Positions 43,468 to 54,239 of a DNA stretch of 64,000 nucleotides are shown here, one piece after another; position 1 is the first letter of the stretch, and each line of letters opens with the position of its first letter. The notes under the pieces are model-generated. The model was not told the DNA's origin. It made no database searches and saw only the letters and a program-made list of their open reading frames with translations. This DNA comes from Gordonia oryzae. Its GTDB lineage: Bacteria; Actinomycetota; Actinomycetes; Mycobacteriales; Mycobacteriaceae. The position numbers and the translations under genes were made by a program. The stretch covers positions 20,685 to 84,684 of the forward strand of contig NZ_RKMH01000018.1 in NCBI RefSeq assembly GCF_003797185.1, read 5' to 3'.

Positions 43468-43868
43468 CACCCCCGCGGATCAGGGTCGAAGAGGAGGATC
43501 CCACGCCGGCATTCGAGCAGATCCGGCGCCAGATCACCGGACATATAGCCTCCGGCGCCCTCCCTATGGGCGCGAAGCTGCCGCCACTGCGGCAACTCGC
43601 CCGTGACCTTGGAATCGCGGTCGGTACCGCGGCGCACGCCTACCGCGAACTCGAGGCCGCCGGTCTGATCGAAAGCCGGCGCGGCGGCGGCACCCGCGTG
43701 ATCGCTGCGCCGGATGACACCCAACTCTCCGAATTCGACACAGCCGCCCTCCGAGCGGCCGCGGCGCACTACAGCGCCGTGGCCGACCGACTCGGCGCAT
43801 CCCGATGGGCCGCGCTCGACGCCGTGATCGCAGCACTGCGCTCCGGCGGACCCACACCCCACGAGTGA
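43464..43868 (+). CDS. GntR family regulator, YtrA type
   Basis: 134 aa, GTG overlapping the membrane gene stop. N-terminal winged-helix: PTPAFEQIRRQITGHIASGALPMGAKLPPLRQLARDLGIAVGTAAHAYRELEAAGLIESRRGGGTRV (residues 12-80, read in parts) shows the GntR pattern (LP..R.LA..L....T....Y..L...G). The C-terminal part is short, without an effector-binding domain, as in YtrA-type regulators of transport genes. Likely represses its own operon via the inverted repeats upstream (inference). Confidence 0.85.
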   Translation: MTPPRIRVEEEDPTPAFEQIRRQITGHIASGALPMGAKLPPLRQLARDLGIAVGTAAHAYRELEAAGLIESRRGGGTRVIAAPDDTQLSEFDTAALRAAAAHYSAVADRLGASRWAALDAVIAALRSGGPTPHE

Positions 43869-44073
43869 CAACGGCGTCACCACGATGTGCACACCTCCGC
43901 ACTCGGCGGGGTTGCGTCGCAAGCAAACCCACGAACCGATCGTTGTCGGCGACCTCACCGCGATCACATTCGCTGTGATCGGGTCATCGCCCAGCCAGCC
44001 CGACGTCGCTACCTTCGGTAGGGTCACCTGCGTACTGAACACCCGGCGGCACTTGGCCAACAGCCACCGACAA

Positions 44074-44109
44074 CAACAGCCCCCGCACTGAAAAGTGCAG
44101 GGGCTGTTG
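44074..44109. terminator. Terminator hairpin after rpoC (usable in both directions)
   Basis: A 16-bp stem, CAACAGCCCCCGCACT-GAAA-AGTGCAGGGGCTGTTG, with one mismatch and a four-base loop, 30 bases beyond the rpoC stop. Confidence 0.8.
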
Positions 44110-44138
44110 GTCTTTGAACGGTGCCCAGCGGCGTCGGG

Positions 44139-47100
44139 CTAGCGGTAGTCGCCGCTGGAGAAGCCGTAGTCGTCGAGCGGCACCGCAGCGCCGGCGGGAG
44201 CACCGAAGGTGCCGTCCGGGCTGTAATAGGTGTCGTCGTAGGCGGGCATCGCGTAGGCCGCGGCGCGCGCCTCCTCGGTCGGCTGCACCTGAATGTTGCG
44301 GTACCGGTTGATGCCGGTACCGGCCGGGATCAGCTTACCGATGATCACGTTCTCCTTGAGACCGATGAGCTTGTCGCTGCGGCTGTTGATGGCCGCATCA
44401 GTGAGCACACGGGTGGTCTCCTGGAACGACGCCGCACTCAGCCACGAGTCGGTGGCCAACGACGCCTTGGTGATACCCATCAGCACCGGACGACCGGCCG
44501 CGGGCTCGCCACCCTCGGACACGACGCGACGGTTGGCGGCCTCGAACTCGGCACGCTCGGTGAGCGAACCGGGCAGGAACTCCGTCGACCCCGAGTCGAT
44601 GATCGTCACACGACGCAGCATCTGACGCACGATGGTCTCAATGTGCTTGTCGTGGATCGACACACCCTGGCTGCGGTAGACCTCCTGAACCTCGTTGACC
44701 AGGTGCACCTGCACCTGACGGGGCCCCATCACGCGCAGCACCTCGTGCGGGTTCGCCGAACCCTCCATGAGCTGCTGGCCGACCTCGACGTGGTCGCCAT
44801 CGGCGAGCAGACGCTCGGAGCCGTCGTCGTGCTTGAACACACGCAGACGCTGACGCTTCGAGATCTTGTCGTAGACAACCTCTTCCGATCCGTCGTCGGG
44901 GACGATCGTGATCTTGTAGAAGCGATCATCGTCCTCGAGACGCACCCGGCCGGAGACCTCCGCAATCGGCGCGACACCCTTGGGCACGCGCGCCTCGAAG
45001 AGCTCCTGCACACGCGGCAGACCACCGGTGATGTCGTCACCGACGCCACCCTGGTGGAAGGTACGCATGGTCAGCTGGGTACCGGGCTCACCGATCGACT
45101 GGGCCGCGATGATACCGACGGCCTCGCCGATGTCGACGAGCTTGCCGGTGGCCATCGACCGCCCGTAGCACATCGCACACACGCCGGTGCCGGTCGCACA
45201 AGTCAACACCGAACGGACCTTGACCTGCGTGATGCCCGCTGCGAGCAGGGCCTCGATGGCCGGATCACCGAGATCGTGACCACGCTCGACGACGACGTTG
45301 CCCTCGGCGTCAAGGGCATCGGCGGCCAGCGTACGTGCGTACGCACTGGTCTCGACGTGCGCGTCACGGATGATCGAACCGTCGGGCTGCTTCTCGCCCA
45401 GCGGGACAACGATTCCGCGCTCGGTGTCACAGTCGGTCTCGCGGACGATGACATCCTGGCTGACGTCGACCAGACGACGGGTCAGGTAACCCGAGTCGGC
45501 GGTACGAAGTGCGGTGTCGGCCAGACCCTTTCGGGCACCGTGGGTGTTGATGAAGTACTCCGCCACGGTCAGGCCCTCGCGGAAGGAGGACTTGATCGGA
45601 CGCGGGATGAACTCACCCTTCGGATTGGTCACCAGACCCTTCATGCCCGACAGGTTGCGGACCTGGGTCATGTTTCCGGTCGCACCCGACTTCGGGATCA
45701 TCGTGATCGGGTTGTCTTCGGGGTAGTAGTCCTCCATGGCCTTACCGACCTCTTCGGTGGCCTGCTTCCAGATCTCGACCAACGCATCGCGCCGCTCGTC
45801 CGGGGTCAGGGCACCGCGCTGGAACTTGCGCTCCAGACCATCGGCACGCTCCTCGTAACGCTCGAGGATCTCGGCCTTCTGCGGCGGCACGAGCACGTCG
45901 GCCATCGACACGGTCACGCCCGAACGGGTCGCCCAGTAGAAGCCGACATCCTTGAGCTTGTCGACGGTCTGCGCGACGACGATCATCGGGTAGCGCTCGG
46001 CGAGATCGTTGATGATCGCGGCCTGCCGCTTCTTCGGCATCTGCTCGTCGACGAACGGGTACTCGATCGGCAGCAGCTCGTTGAACAGCACCCGACCCAG
46101 CGTGGTCGTGATGGTCCAGGGCTGTCCGAATCGCCAGCCGTCGGCGAACTCCTGCGCCTCGATCTCCAGTGGCGGTCGCTGATCGGTCAATCGCACCTTG
46201 ATGCGCGACTGCACGGTCAGCACCCCACGGTCGACGGCCATGATGGCCTCGGCCGGGCTGGAGTACACGCCCACCTCGGGGTGCTCGGCGGTGGCGGACT
46301 GGTACTCGCCTACCGCACCCTCCTTGAGCGAGGTCAGGTAGAACAGGCCGGTCACCATGTCCAGACGCGGCATGGCCAACGGGCGACCGGACGCCGGCGA
46401 CAGGATGTTGTTCGAGGACAGCATCAGGATGCGGGCCTCGGCCTGCGCCTCCGCGCTCAGCGGCAGGTGCACGGCCATCTGGTCACCGTCGAAGTCGGCG
46501 TTGAAGGCCTCACAGACCAGCGGGTGCAGCTGAATGGCCTTGCCCTCCACCAGCTGCGGCTCGAAGGCCTGGATACCCAGACGGTGCAGCGTCGGCGCAC
46601 GGTTCAGCAGCACCGGGTGCTCGGCGATGACCTCTTCGAGGACGTCCCACACGGCCGGACGCTGACGCTCGACCATGCGCTTGGCGCTCTTGATGTTCTG
46701 GGCCTGGTTCAGGTCCACCAGACGCTTCATCACGAATGGCTTGAACAGCTCGAGCGCCATCAGCTTGGGCAGACCGCACTGGTGCAACTTGAGCTGCGGG
46801 CCGACGACGATGACCGAACGACCGGAGTAGTCGACGCGCTTGCCGAGCAGGTTCTGACGGAACCGGCCCTGCTTGCCCTTGAGCAGATCCGAGAGCGACT
46901 TCAGCGGGCGGTTACCCGGTCCGGTGACCGGACGTCCTCGACGGCCGTTGTCGAACAGGGCGTCCACCGACTCCTGCAGCATCCGCTTCTCATTGTTGAC
47001 GATGATCTCGGGAGCACCGAGGTCGATCAGCCGCTTGAGACGGTTGTTGCGGTTGATGACGCGACGGTACAAGTCGTTGAGGTCGGAGGTCGCAAAGCGG

Positions 47101-48098
47101 CCACCGTCGAGCTGCACCATCGGACGCAGCTCCGGCGGGATCACCGGAACAGCGTCGAGAACCATACCCAGCGGCGAATTGCCCGACTGCTGGAACGCGG
47201 CGACCACCTTGAGTCGCTTGAGCGCACGCAGCTTCTTCTGCCCCTTGCCGCTGCGGATCGTCTCGCGCAGCGACTCGGCCTCGGCGTCGATGTCGAAGGT
47301 CTCGAGGAGCTTCTTGATCGCCTCGGCGCCCATCGATCCGGCGAAGTACTCGCCGTAACGGTCGGAGAGCTGGTGATAGAGCTTCTCGTCGATGATCAGA
47401 TCGCCGGGAGAGAGCTTGACGAACTTGTCCCACAGCTCTGCGAGACCATCGAGTTCACGCTGCGCGGCGTCACGCATGCGACGCATCTCGCGCTCGGCCC
47501 CGTCCTTGACCTTGCGGCGGACGTCGGCCTTGGCGCCCTCGGCCTCGAGTTCGGCGAGATCGGCCTCGAGCTTCTGCTGACGCTCGTTGAGGTCGACGTC
47601 ACGCTGGTCGGCGACGGCCTTCTTCTCGACCTCGATCTCCGCCTCGAGCGTGGAGAGCTCGTTGTGGCGCAGTTCGTCGTCGACGGAGGTGATCACGTAG
47701 GCGGCGAAGTAGATGATCTTCTCGAGATCCTTCGGTGCCAGGTCGAGCAGGTAGCCCAACCGGCTCGGCACACCCTTGAAATACCAGATGTGGGTGACCG
47801 AGGCGGCCAGCTCGATGTGGCCCATGCGCTCGCGGCGAACCTTGGCCTTGGTGACCTCGACCCCGCAACGCTCGCAGATGATGCCCTTGAAGCGCACACG
47901 CTTGTACTTGCCGCAGTAGCACTCCCAGTCGCGAGTCGGTCCGAAGATCTTCTCGCAGAACAGACCGTCCTTCTCCGGCTTGAGCGTGCGGTAGTTGATG
48001 GTCTCCGGCTTCTTGACCTCGCCGTAGGACCAGTTGTGGATGTCATCGGCCGTAGCGAGACCGATCTTCAGTTCGTCGAAGTAGTTGACGTCGAGCAC
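44139..48098 (-). CDS. rpoC: DNA-directed RNA polymerase beta-prime subunit
   Basis: 1319 aa, GTG start ([20 protein letters not shown]). Zinc ribbon [19 protein letters not shown] near 60; rudder/lid and [16 protein letters not shown] near 535 with three catalytic Asp; trigger-loop and bridge-helix regions follow ([31 protein letters not shown]). Complete and colinear with mycobacterial RpoC. It forms the catalytic core with RpoB. It is separated by 78 bases from rpoB, including a GC-rich hairpin, and is followed by a terminator. Confidence 0.99.
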   Translation of the reverse strand: MLDVNYFDELKIGLATADDIHNWSYGEVKKPETINYRTLKPEKDGLFCEKIFGPTRDWECYCGKYKRVRFKGIICERCGVEVTKAKVRRERMGHIELAASVTHIWYFKGVPSRLGYLLDLAPKDLEKIIYFAAYVITSVDDELRHNELSTLEAEIEVEKKAVADQRDVDLNERQQKLEADLAELEAEGAKADVRRKVKDGAEREMRRMRDAAQRELDGLAELWDKFVKLSPGDLIIDEKLYHQLSDRYGEYFAGSMGAEAIKKLLETFDIDAEAESLRETIRSGKGQKKLRALKRLKVVAAFQQSGNSPLGMVLDAVPVIPPELRPMVQLDGGRFATSDLNDLYRRVINRNNRLKRLIDLGAPEIIVNNEKRMLQESVDALFDNGRRGRPVTGPGNRPLKSLSDLLKGKQGRFRQNLLGKRVDYSGRSVIVVGPQLKLHQCGLPKLMALELFKPFVMKRLVDLNQAQNIKSAKRMVERQRPAVWDVLEEVIAEHPVLLNRAPTLHRLGIQAFEPQLVEGKAIQLHPLVCEAFNADFDGDQMAVHLPLSAEAQAEARILMLSSNNILSPASGRPLAMPRLDMVTGLFYLTSLKEGAVGEYQSATAEHPEVGVYSSPAEAIMAVDRGVLTVQSRIKVRLTDQRPPLEIEAQEFADGWRFGQPWTITTTLGRVLFNELLPIEYPFVDEQMPKKRQAAIINDLAERYPMIVVAQTVDKLKDVGFYWATRSGVTVSMADVLVPPQKAEILERYEERADGLERKFQRGALTPDERRDALVEIWKQATEEVGKAMEDYYPEDNPITMIPKSGATGNMTQVRNLSGMKGLVTNPKGEFIPRPIKSSFREGLTVAEYFINTHGARKGLADTALRTADSGYLTRRLVDVSQDVIVRETDCDTERGIVVPLGEKQPDGSIIRDAHVETSAYARTLAADALDAEGNVVVERGHDLGDPAIEALLAAGITQVKVRSVLTCATGTGVCAMCYGRSMATGKLVDIGEAVGIIAAQSIGEPGTQLTMRTFHQGGVGDDITGGLPRVQELFEARVPKGVAPIAEVSGRVRLEDDDRFYKITIVPDDGSEEVVYDKISKRQRLRVFKHDDGSERLLADGDHVEVGQQLMEGSANPHEVLRVMGPRQVQVHLVNEVQEVYRSQGVSIHDKHIETIVRQMLRRVTIIDSGSTEFLPGSLTERAEFEAANRRVVSEGGEPAAGRPVLMGITKASLATDSWLSAASFQETTRVLTDAAINSRSDKLIGLKENVIIGKLIPAGTGINRYRNIQVQPTEEARAAAYAMPAYDDTYYSPDGTFGAPAGAAVPLDDYGFSSGDYR

Positions 48099-48144
48099 TC
48101 TATGCCTTCCCTGAGCAAGCTCTTTGATTCGACTAATGGGGGTA

Positions 48145-48170
48145 CCTGCCGGGGCCGTGGCCCCGGCAGG
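48145..48170 (-). promoter_or_regulatory. Hairpin between rpoB and rpoC
   Basis: CCTGCCGGGGCC-GT-GGCCCCGGCAGG, a perfect 12-bp stem with a two-base loop, sits just after the rpoB stop. It may be an RNA processing or partial attenuation site, which could lower RpoC relative to RpoB. Confidence 0.6.
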
Positions 48171-48176
48171 CGTTGA

Positions 48177-51100
48177 TCAGTTCGCCAGGTCGTCGACCGT
48201 CGCGGACTCATTGCGCGACAGGTTGATTCCCAGGTTGGCGGCGGCGCGTTCGAGATCGTCGTCGTCGGAGTCGGCCATCTCGATCGCGGCACCGTCACTC
48301 GAGAGCACCTCGACGTTGAGGCACAACGACTGGAGCTCCTTGAGGAGCACCTTGAACGACTCGGGGATACCGGGCTCCGGAATGTTCTCGCCCTTGACGA
48401 TCGCCTCGTACACCTTCACCCGGCCGACGACGTCGTCGGACTTGATCGTCAGCAGCTCCTGCAGGGTGTAGGCGGCGCCGTAGGCCTGCATCGCCCAGCA
48501 CTCCATCTCACCGAAGCGCTGCCCACCGAACTGGGCCTTACCGCCGAGCGGCTGCTGGGTGATCATCGAGTACGGACCGGTCGAGCGCGCGTGGATCTTG
48601 TCGTCGACCAGGTGATGCAGCTTGATGATGTACATGTAGCCGACCGACACCGGGTACGGGAACGGCTCACCGGAACGACCGTCGAACAGCATGGCCTTCC
48701 CGTCGCCGTTGACCATGACCTCACCGTCGCGGTTGGGCAGCGTCGAGGACAGCAGTCCGGTCAGCTCCTCCTCACGGGCCCCGTCGAACACCGGGGTCGC
48801 GGTGTTGGTGTCGGGGGCCGCCGAGTACATGTCCTCGGGCAGCTTCGACGCCCACTCCGGGACACCGCCGGCCACGTCGACGTTCCAGCCGGCCTTGGCG
48901 ATCCACCCGAGGTGGGTCTCCAAGATCTGGCCGATGTTCATACGACGCGGCACACCGTGGGTATTGAGGATGATGTCCACCGGGGTGCCGTCCGGCAAGA
49001 ACGGCATGTCCTCGGCGGGCAGGATCTTGCCGATGACGCCCTTGTTGCCGTGGCGGCCGGCAAGCTTGTCGCCGTCCTGGATCTTGCGCTTCTGTGCCAC
49101 GTAGACGCGGACCAGCTCGTTGACGCCGGGCGGCAGATCGTCATCGTCATCACGGCTGAACACCCGCACACCAATGACCTTGCCGGTCTCACCATGCGGG
49201 ACCTTGAGCGAGGTGTCGCGCACCTCGCGGGCCTTCTCGCCGAAGATGGCACGCAAGAGACGCTCCTCCGGGGTCAGCTCGGTCTCGCCCTTCGGGGTGA
49301 CCTTGCCGACCAGGATGTCGCCGTCGCGGACCTCCGCACCGATGCGCACGATGCCGCGCTCGTCGAGATCGGCGAGCACCTCGTCGGAGACGTTCGGGAT
49401 GTCGCGGGTGATCTCCTCGGCACCGAGCTTGGTGTCGCGGGCATCGATCTCGTGCTCCTCGATGTGGATCGAGGTGAGCACATCCTCCTCCACGAGCCGC
49501 TGGCTCAGGATGATCGCGTCCTCGTAGTTGTGGCCCTCCCACGGCATGATCGCCACGAGCAGATTCTTACCCAGGGCCATCTCACCGTTTTCGGTGCAGG
49601 GCCCGTCGGCGAGGACCTGACCGGACTCCACGCGCTGCCCCTCGTCCACGATCGGACGCTGGTTGGCGCAGGTGCCGTGGTTGGAGCGTGCGAACTTGCG
49701 CATCCGGTAGGTGTTGCGGGTGCCGTCGTCGGCCATCACGGTGATGTAGTCGGCCGAGACCTCTTCGACCACACCGGTCTTGGACGAGACGATGACGTCA
49801 CCGGCGTCGACGGCGGCACGCAACTCCATGCCGGTACCAACCAGCGGCGACTCGTTACGCACCAGCGGCACAGCCTGACGCTGCATATTCGCGCCCATCA
49901 GGGCACGGTTGGCGTCGTCGTGCTCGAGGAACGGGATCATCGCGGTCGCGACCGAAACCATCTGGCGCGGCGAGACATCGAGGTACTCCACCTGTGCGGC
50001 ATCGACGAACTCCACCTCGGAGCCCTTCTTGCGGACCAGGACGCGCTCGTCGGTGATGTTGCCGCTCAGGTCGTAGCTGGTGTTGGCCTGACCGATGAGG
50101 TAGCGATCCTCTTCGTCGGCGGTCATGTACTCGATGGTGTCGGTGACGACGCCGTCGACGACCTTGCGGTACGGCGTCTCGATGAAGCCGAACGGGTTGA
50201 CACGCGCGTACACCGACAGCGACCCGATCAGGCCGATGTTCGGGCCTTCCGGGGTCTCGATCGGGCACATGCGGCCGTAGTGGCTCGGGTGCACGTCGCG
50301 CACCTCGAGGCCGGCGCGCTCACGGCTCAGACCACCTGGGCCCAGCGCCGACAGGCGACGCTTGTGGGTCAGACCCGACAGCGGGTTGTTCTGGTCCATG
50401 AACTGCGAGAGCTGGCTGGTGCCGAAGAACTCCTTGATCGCCGCCACGACGGGACGGATGTTGATCAGGGTCTGCGGGGTGATCGCCTCGACGTCCTGGG
50501 TGGTCATGCGCTCACGCACGACACGCTCCATACGCGAGAGGCCCACGCGGATCTGGTTCTGGATCAGCTCGCCCACGGTGCGCAGTCGACGGTTGCCGAA
50601 GTGGTCGATGTCGTCGACCTCGATCGGCACGTCGAGGCCCTCGGGGCCGGCGACCTTGGCGAACGACACGGTGTGGGGGTCGGCATCGTGCAGACGCACC
50701 AGGTACTCGACGGTCGCGGCGATGTCCTCGCGGGTCAGCACCGCCTCGCCGGTCATCGGGTTGTCGGTGAGACCGAGCTTCTTGTTGACCTTGTACCGGC
50801 CGACGCGCGCGAGGTCGTAGCGCTTCTCCTTGAAGAAGAGATTCTCCAGGAGGTTCTCCGCGGACTCCTTGGTCGGCGGCTCGCCGGGACGCAGCTTGCG
50901 GTAGACCTCGAGCAGTGCCTCGTCCTGGTTGGCCGCGTTGTCCTTCTCCAGGGTGGACATCATGATCTCGGAGAACCCGAAACGCTCGCTGATCTCCTCG
51001 GTGGTCCAACCGAGTGCCTTGAGCAGCACGGTGACCGGCTGGCGACGCTTGCGGTCGATACGCACACCGACGGTGTCGCGCTTGTCGACGTCGAATTCGA

Positions 51101-51692
51101 GCCATGCGCCACGACTCGGGATGACCTTGACGGTGTGCAGGGTCTTCTCGGTGGTCTTGTCGATGGTGGCATCGAAATAGACGCCGGGGCTGCGCACGAG
51201 CTGGCTCACCACGACGCGCTCGGTGCCGTTGATGATGAAGCTGCCCTTGTCGGTCATGATCGGGAAGTCGCCCATGAATACGGTCTGCGACTTGATCTCA
51301 CCGGTGTTGTTGTTGATGAACTCCGCGGTGACGAACAGCGGGGCCGCGTACGTCATGTCCTTGTCCTTACACTCCTCGACGGAGGCCTTGACCTCGTCGA
51401 AGTGCGGGTCGGAGAAGGACAGCGACATCGAGCCAGAGAAGTCCTCGATGGGCGAGAGCTCGTGCAAGATGTCCTCGAGGCCTCCGGTCGGGCTCTCGTC
51501 TCCGCGCGAGATCGCTTTCGCGCGCCATTCGGGAGAACCGACGAGCCATTCGAAGGAGTCGAGTTGGAGGTCAAGGAGGCCCGGTACCTCCAAGGGTTCG
51601 CTGATCTTCGCGAACGAGGCGCGGTGTGGTGCGCCAGGGATGGTGGTTGAGGTGGACTGGCGGTCGACTGCCAAGGTGCGTCCTTCCAACAC
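48177..51692 (-). CDS. rpoB: DNA-directed RNA polymerase beta subunit
   Basis: 1171 aa, GTG start ([10 protein letters not shown]). Mycobacterium-like throughout: [20 protein letters not shown] near 40, the rifampicin pocket [20 protein letters not shown] and [12 protein letters not shown] near 420-450 reads as wild type (D, H, S positions unaltered), then the [15 protein letters not shown] catalytic loop near 890 and [20 protein letters not shown] near 1070. It is coupled to rpoC in the usual order. A single promoter lies about 145 bases upstream of the start. Confidence 0.99.
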   Translation of the reverse strand: MLEGRTLAVDRQSTSTTIPGAPHRASFAKISEPLEVPGLLDLQLDSFEWLVGSPEWRAKAISRGDESPTGGLEDILHELSPIEDFSGSMSLSFSDPHFDEVKASVEECKDKDMTYAAPLFVTAEFINNNTGEIKSQTVFMGDFPIMTDKGSFIINGTERVVVSQLVRSPGVYFDATIDKTTEKTLHTVKVIPSRGAWLEFDVDKRDTVGVRIDRKRRQPVTVLLKALGWTTEEISERFGFSEIMMSTLEKDNAANQDEALLEVYRKLRPGEPPTKESAENLLENLFFKEKRYDLARVGRYKVNKKLGLTDNPMTGEAVLTREDIAATVEYLVRLHDADPHTVSFAKVAGPEGLDVPIEVDDIDHFGNRRLRTVGELIQNQIRVGLSRMERVVRERMTTQDVEAITPQTLINIRPVVAAIKEFFGTSQLSQFMDQNNPLSGLTHKRRLSALGPGGLSRERAGLEVRDVHPSHYGRMCPIETPEGPNIGLIGSLSVYARVNPFGFIETPYRKVVDGVVTDTIEYMTADEEDRYLIGQANTSYDLSGNITDERVLVRKKGSEVEFVDAAQVEYLDVSPRQMVSVATAMIPFLEHDDANRALMGANMQRQAVPLVRNESPLVGTGMELRAAVDAGDVIVSSKTGVVEEVSADYITVMADDGTRNTYRMRKFARSNHGTCANQRPIVDEGQRVESGQVLADGPCTENGEMALGKNLLVAIMPWEGHNYEDAIILSQRLVEEDVLTSIHIEEHEIDARDTKLGAEEITRDIPNVSDEVLADLDERGIVRIGAEVRDGDILVGKVTPKGETELTPEERLLRAIFGEKAREVRDTSLKVPHGETGKVIGVRVFSRDDDDDLPPGVNELVRVYVAQKRKIQDGDKLAGRHGNKGVIGKILPAEDMPFLPDGTPVDIILNTHGVPRRMNIGQILETHLGWIAKAGWNVDVAGGVPEWASKLPEDMYSAAPDTNTATPVFDGAREEELTGLLSSTLPNRDGEVMVNGDGKAMLFDGRSGEPFPYPVSVGYMYIIKLHHLVDDKIHARSTGPYSMITQQPLGGKAQFGGQRFGEMECWAMQAYGAAYTLQELLTIKSDDVVGRVKVYEAIVKGENIPEPGIPESFKVLLKELQSLCLNVEVLSSDGAAIEMADSDDDDLERAAANLGINLSRNESATVDDLAN

Positions 51693-51836
51693 GATGTGTT
51701 CACTGCCGTGCGTTGTGTGGCGTGGCTGATGGGCCGTTCGCTGGTGACAAACCTGGATCGGCGATCACCGCAGCCCACACAAGGTGGCCGGAAGGAGAAT
51801 CGTGAGATGGACAGGAGGCAGCCAGCGCAACGTCCA

Positions 51837-51867
51837 ACTATAACAGGAAAAGAAGGCACCGTGTCAA
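51837..51867 (-). promoter_or_regulatory. rpoBC promoter
   Basis: On the minus strand TTGACA (51867-51862) and TATAGT (51842-51837) are separated by 19 bp, close to the consensus. Leader before rpoB is about 140 bases. GTGATCAC, a perfect palindrome at 51871-51878, lies directly upstream of the -35. Confidence 0.65.
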
Positions 51868-52073
51868 GCAGTGATCACACTGCGGCACAGACGCCGTGAA
51901 CCGAACTCGCGCTGTGTGGCTGCCACCCGCGATATTCGCTGGTGACAGATTGGCCCGCCGACGCCGTCACGTCAAGCGGTACGCGCAGATTTGTGGAAGA
52001 AATAGTGTGTCGAACCTGCTGGAGAGCGGATCCGGGCGCGCCGCACGCCGTCCGCGCCGCCCGAAACGGTGCC

Positions 52074-52117
52074 GACTTCGGGTTTGTGTGTCCTGCAGGG
52101 CACACAAACCCGAAGTC
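52074..52117 (-). terminator. Terminator hairpin of the Mce operon
   Basis: A perfect 17-bp stem, GACTTCGGGTTTGTGTG and CACACAAACCCGAAGTC, around a ten-base loop that is itself CCTGCAGG-palindromic. It lies 20 bases after the last Mce-associated gene and protects rpoBC from read-through. Confidence 0.85.
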
Positions 52118-52136
52118 GACACAGATTCGCGAGGCC

Positions 52137-53399
52137 TCAGATGTCGGCGTAGCTCTTGATGAGCCACTGATCGCCGTGCTTGACCAGACCGAGCTGGTAA
52201 CGACCGATGACGCTCTGCGTTGGGGCACCGTTGGCGGTCCCCGAGGCGACGAAGTTCAGGATCACCTCGGCGGTGGCGCCGTCGGAGTCGCCAGACAGGT
52301 TGATGACGCCGACGGCGTCGACCTTGCAGTCGTTGGTGACGTCTTGCTGCCCGAACTGCTCCTTGATGGTTGGCAGGCCCTGGTTGAACTGCGTGAGGGC
52401 GTTGCCGGTGAGCGCTGTCCGTGCCGAGGCGGCCCACTTGTCGAAATCCTTGCTGCGCGCGCCCTGGACCTGACAGAACTTCGACTGCGCCTGCGAGGTC
52501 AGGTCGGTGGTGGCAGCCTGATCGAGGAATGCCTTGTTGTCGCCGACATTCGCGCCCGGATGCAGCGCAAGGACGACGGCGACGATCGCGAACACAGCGG
52601 CCGCACCGGCGATAATCACAATGGCCCGACCGGAAAACCATCCCCGCTCGGCCCGACGAGCGGCAACCAGTTCCTTGTCGGCCGCCCTATCGCGACCCGC
52701 TCCGCGTCGATCGAACCCGTTGCCTCGCTGCGCGTTTGCCTGGGCCTGCGCGCGGCGCGCGGCGTCGGGCTGCGGCTTGATGGTCGACACCCGCGACACC
52801 GGTCGCGTCTTGCCGGTCGGACGTCCGGTCTCGCCGGCGAGGTCGTCCGGCGCCCCGGATCCGGGGGCGTCGGTGTCTGCGTCGTTCGCCGTCATCGAGA
52901 TCGGCTCTGTCTCGTGCCCGGCCGTCTCGTGCCCGGCTGTCTCGAGCCCGGCCGTCTCGGACTCGCCGGTCTCGGACTCGGCTGTTCCGGACTCGGCTGT
53001 TCCGGACTCGTCGGTGACCGGGTCGTCGGCGATCGACTCCTCCCCGACCGGGTTCTCCGTGGCAGACTCCACCGCGGCAGACTCCTCAGCGGCGGACTCC
53101 TCAGCGGCGGACTCCTCAGCGGCGGACTCCTCAGCGGCGGACTCCTCAGCGGCGGACTCCTCTGCGGCGGACTCCTCTGCGGCGGACTCCACCGTGGCAG
53201 ACTCCACCGCGGCAGACTTCTCTGCGGCAGACTTCTCCTCTGCGGAGATCGCCGTCACCTCGGTGGCCATCAGGTCGGTCGCCGTCACATCGGTGACCTG
53301 ATCAGTCACCGCCTCGTCCACAATCTGGTCGGCCGGGCGCCGCGACCCGGCAATCTTCGGGCGGTAGCCGGGCTTGCGCTGCCCTGGTGTGCGCGCCAT
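52137..53399 (-). CDS. Mce-associated membrane protein with ESAAE tandem repeats
   Basis: 420 aa, ATG overlapping the stop of the previous gene (TGATG). The N-terminal 240 residues are acidic and low-complexity, with about seven ESAAE copies near 70-110 and further SGTAESGTAES and ETAGHETAGHE. A membrane helix AIVIIAGAAAVFAIVAVVLAL (near 265) is followed by a Mam-type domain (DVTNDCKVDAVGVINLSGDSD near 375; YQLGLVKHGDQWLIKSYADI at the end). These Mam proteins stabilise Mce transporters. The low-complexity part is probably cytoplasmic. Confidence 0.82.
   Translation of the reverse strand: MARTPGQRKPGYRPKIAGSRRPADQIVDEAVTDQVTDVTATDLMATEVTAISAEEKSAAEKSAAVESATVESAAEESAAEESAAEESAAEESAAEESAAEESAAEESAAVESATENPVGEESIADDPVTDESGTAESGTAESETGESETAGLETAGHETAGHETEPISMTANDADTDAPGSGAPDDLAGETGRPTGKTRPVSRVSTIKPQPDAARRAQAQANAQRGNGFDRRGAGRDRAADKELVAARRAERGWFSGRAIVIIAGAAAVFAIVAVVLALHPGANVGDNKAFLDQAATTDLTSQAQSKFCQVQGARSKDFDKWAASARTALTGNALTQFNQGLPTIKEQFGQQDVTNDCKVDAVGVINLSGDSDGATAEVILNFVASGTANGAPTQSVIGRYQLGLVKHGDQWLIKSYADI
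53080..53200 (-). repeat. 15-bp tandem repeat encoding ESAAE
   Basis: Unit CTCCTCAGCGGCGGA or a variant is repeated about seven times. The frame is kept because the unit is a multiple of three. Confidence 0.75.
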
Positions 53400-54133
53400 C
53401 AGTTACCCCCTGTCGGCGCACCGGTCGGGGCGGGCGTACTGCCTCCGCTGCCGGTTCCGGTACCCGACGATCCGTCGTCAGCGTAGGAGATCCCGTCGAG
53501 CGGACTCACCTTCACCGCCTTCCACGTGTCACCGAATTTCCGCATCCCGACCAGGAATCCCATGGTGTTCGCGGTCTCCGACGCCTGCCCGGGCGTCTTG
53601 CCAGTCACCGCGACGTACACGAGAACCTGCGCGGTCCCCTCGTCGGCATTGACCTGCGTCGGCGCCGACCGCACCACACGCGAGGTCGTCGACCCCACCT
53701 GGCTGCCGGCCTGCTGAAGCTGCGGGTCGAGCGTGCCGGCCACCTGCTGCCGGACCTGGTCGAGGGCGTCACCGGCGAAACTACTCTGCAGACGCTGGCT
53801 GAAAGCGTTCATGTTCTTGGGATCGATCGTGGTGACATTCAGCATCGCCTGTTCGGCGGCCCCCGTCGCGTCGTCGCGTGCCTGCTGCGTCGGCGCCACC
53901 GCGTAGGCCTCGTAGGCCCGATACCCGAACCAACCTGCGCACGCTATCGCGGCGACCAGTACGCCGATCACCACCACGCCCAGGATGTTGCGGAGCATCG
54001 CGGCATTGCCCGGCGTCGGCCGGTTCTTGACGGCCGCGGTACCGGCAGCGGAGACTCGTCCGCCCGCCGCACCGGGCTCGTCGGTCCCCTGCCGGGGCGT
54101 GCGGGACCGCTGCGGGTCACTCTTCGTCGTCAT
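53399..54133 (-). CDS. Mce-associated membrane protein
   Basis: 244 aa. N-terminal polar region of 45 residues, membrane helix ILGVVVIGVLVAAIACAGWFGYRAYEAYA near 50-78 (read in parts), then the Mam domain: AMLNVTTIDPKNMNAFSQRL near 97, SRVVRSAPTQVNADEGTAQVL near 150, GFLVGMRKFGDTWKAVKVSPL near 195. The end is Gly/Ser/Thr-rich. It overlaps the last Mce-associated gene and is 106 bases after MceF. Supports Mce transport, precise role unknown. Confidence 0.83.
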   Translation of the reverse strand: MTTKSDPQRSRTPRQGTDEPGAAGGRVSAAGTAAVKNRPTPGNAAMLRNILGVVVIGVLVAAIACAGWFGYRAYEAYAVAPTQQARDDATGAAEQAMLNVTTIDPKNMNAFSQRLQSSFAGDALDQVRQQVAGTLDPQLQQAGSQVGSTTSRVVRSAPTQVNADEGTAQVLVYVAVTGKTPGQASETANTMGFLVGMRKFGDTWKAVKVSPLDGISYADDGSSGTGTGSGGSTPAPTGAPTGGN

Positions 54134-54239
54134 CGCGCGTCACTGTAACGATTGGACCTGAGAGGTTGCCAATCGCTCCTTCATCGTCGAACAGAGGTCG
54201 TAGACGGGCCGGGAACAGCCCGTCATCCAGCGTGTTTCG

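Larger units (their letters stand above)
51693..52136. other. rpoB upstream region
   Basis: 444 bases without a gene, holding the rpoBC promoter, leader and the terminator of the Mce-associated genes. A second possible -35 TTGACG lies at about 51973 on the minus strand. Confidence 0.5.

Noticed and set aside
44121..48176. Long open frame opposite rpoC
   Set aside because: Same codon-bias shadow as opposite rpoB.
48591..51650. Long open frame opposite rpoB
   Set aside because: Explained by GC-rich third positions of rpoB; no ribosome site, composition dominated by Leu/Val/His/Asp, no family-like motif.
48177..51692. Rifampicin-resistance substitution in RpoB
   Set aside because: The pocket region reads as the wild-type mycobacterial sequence.
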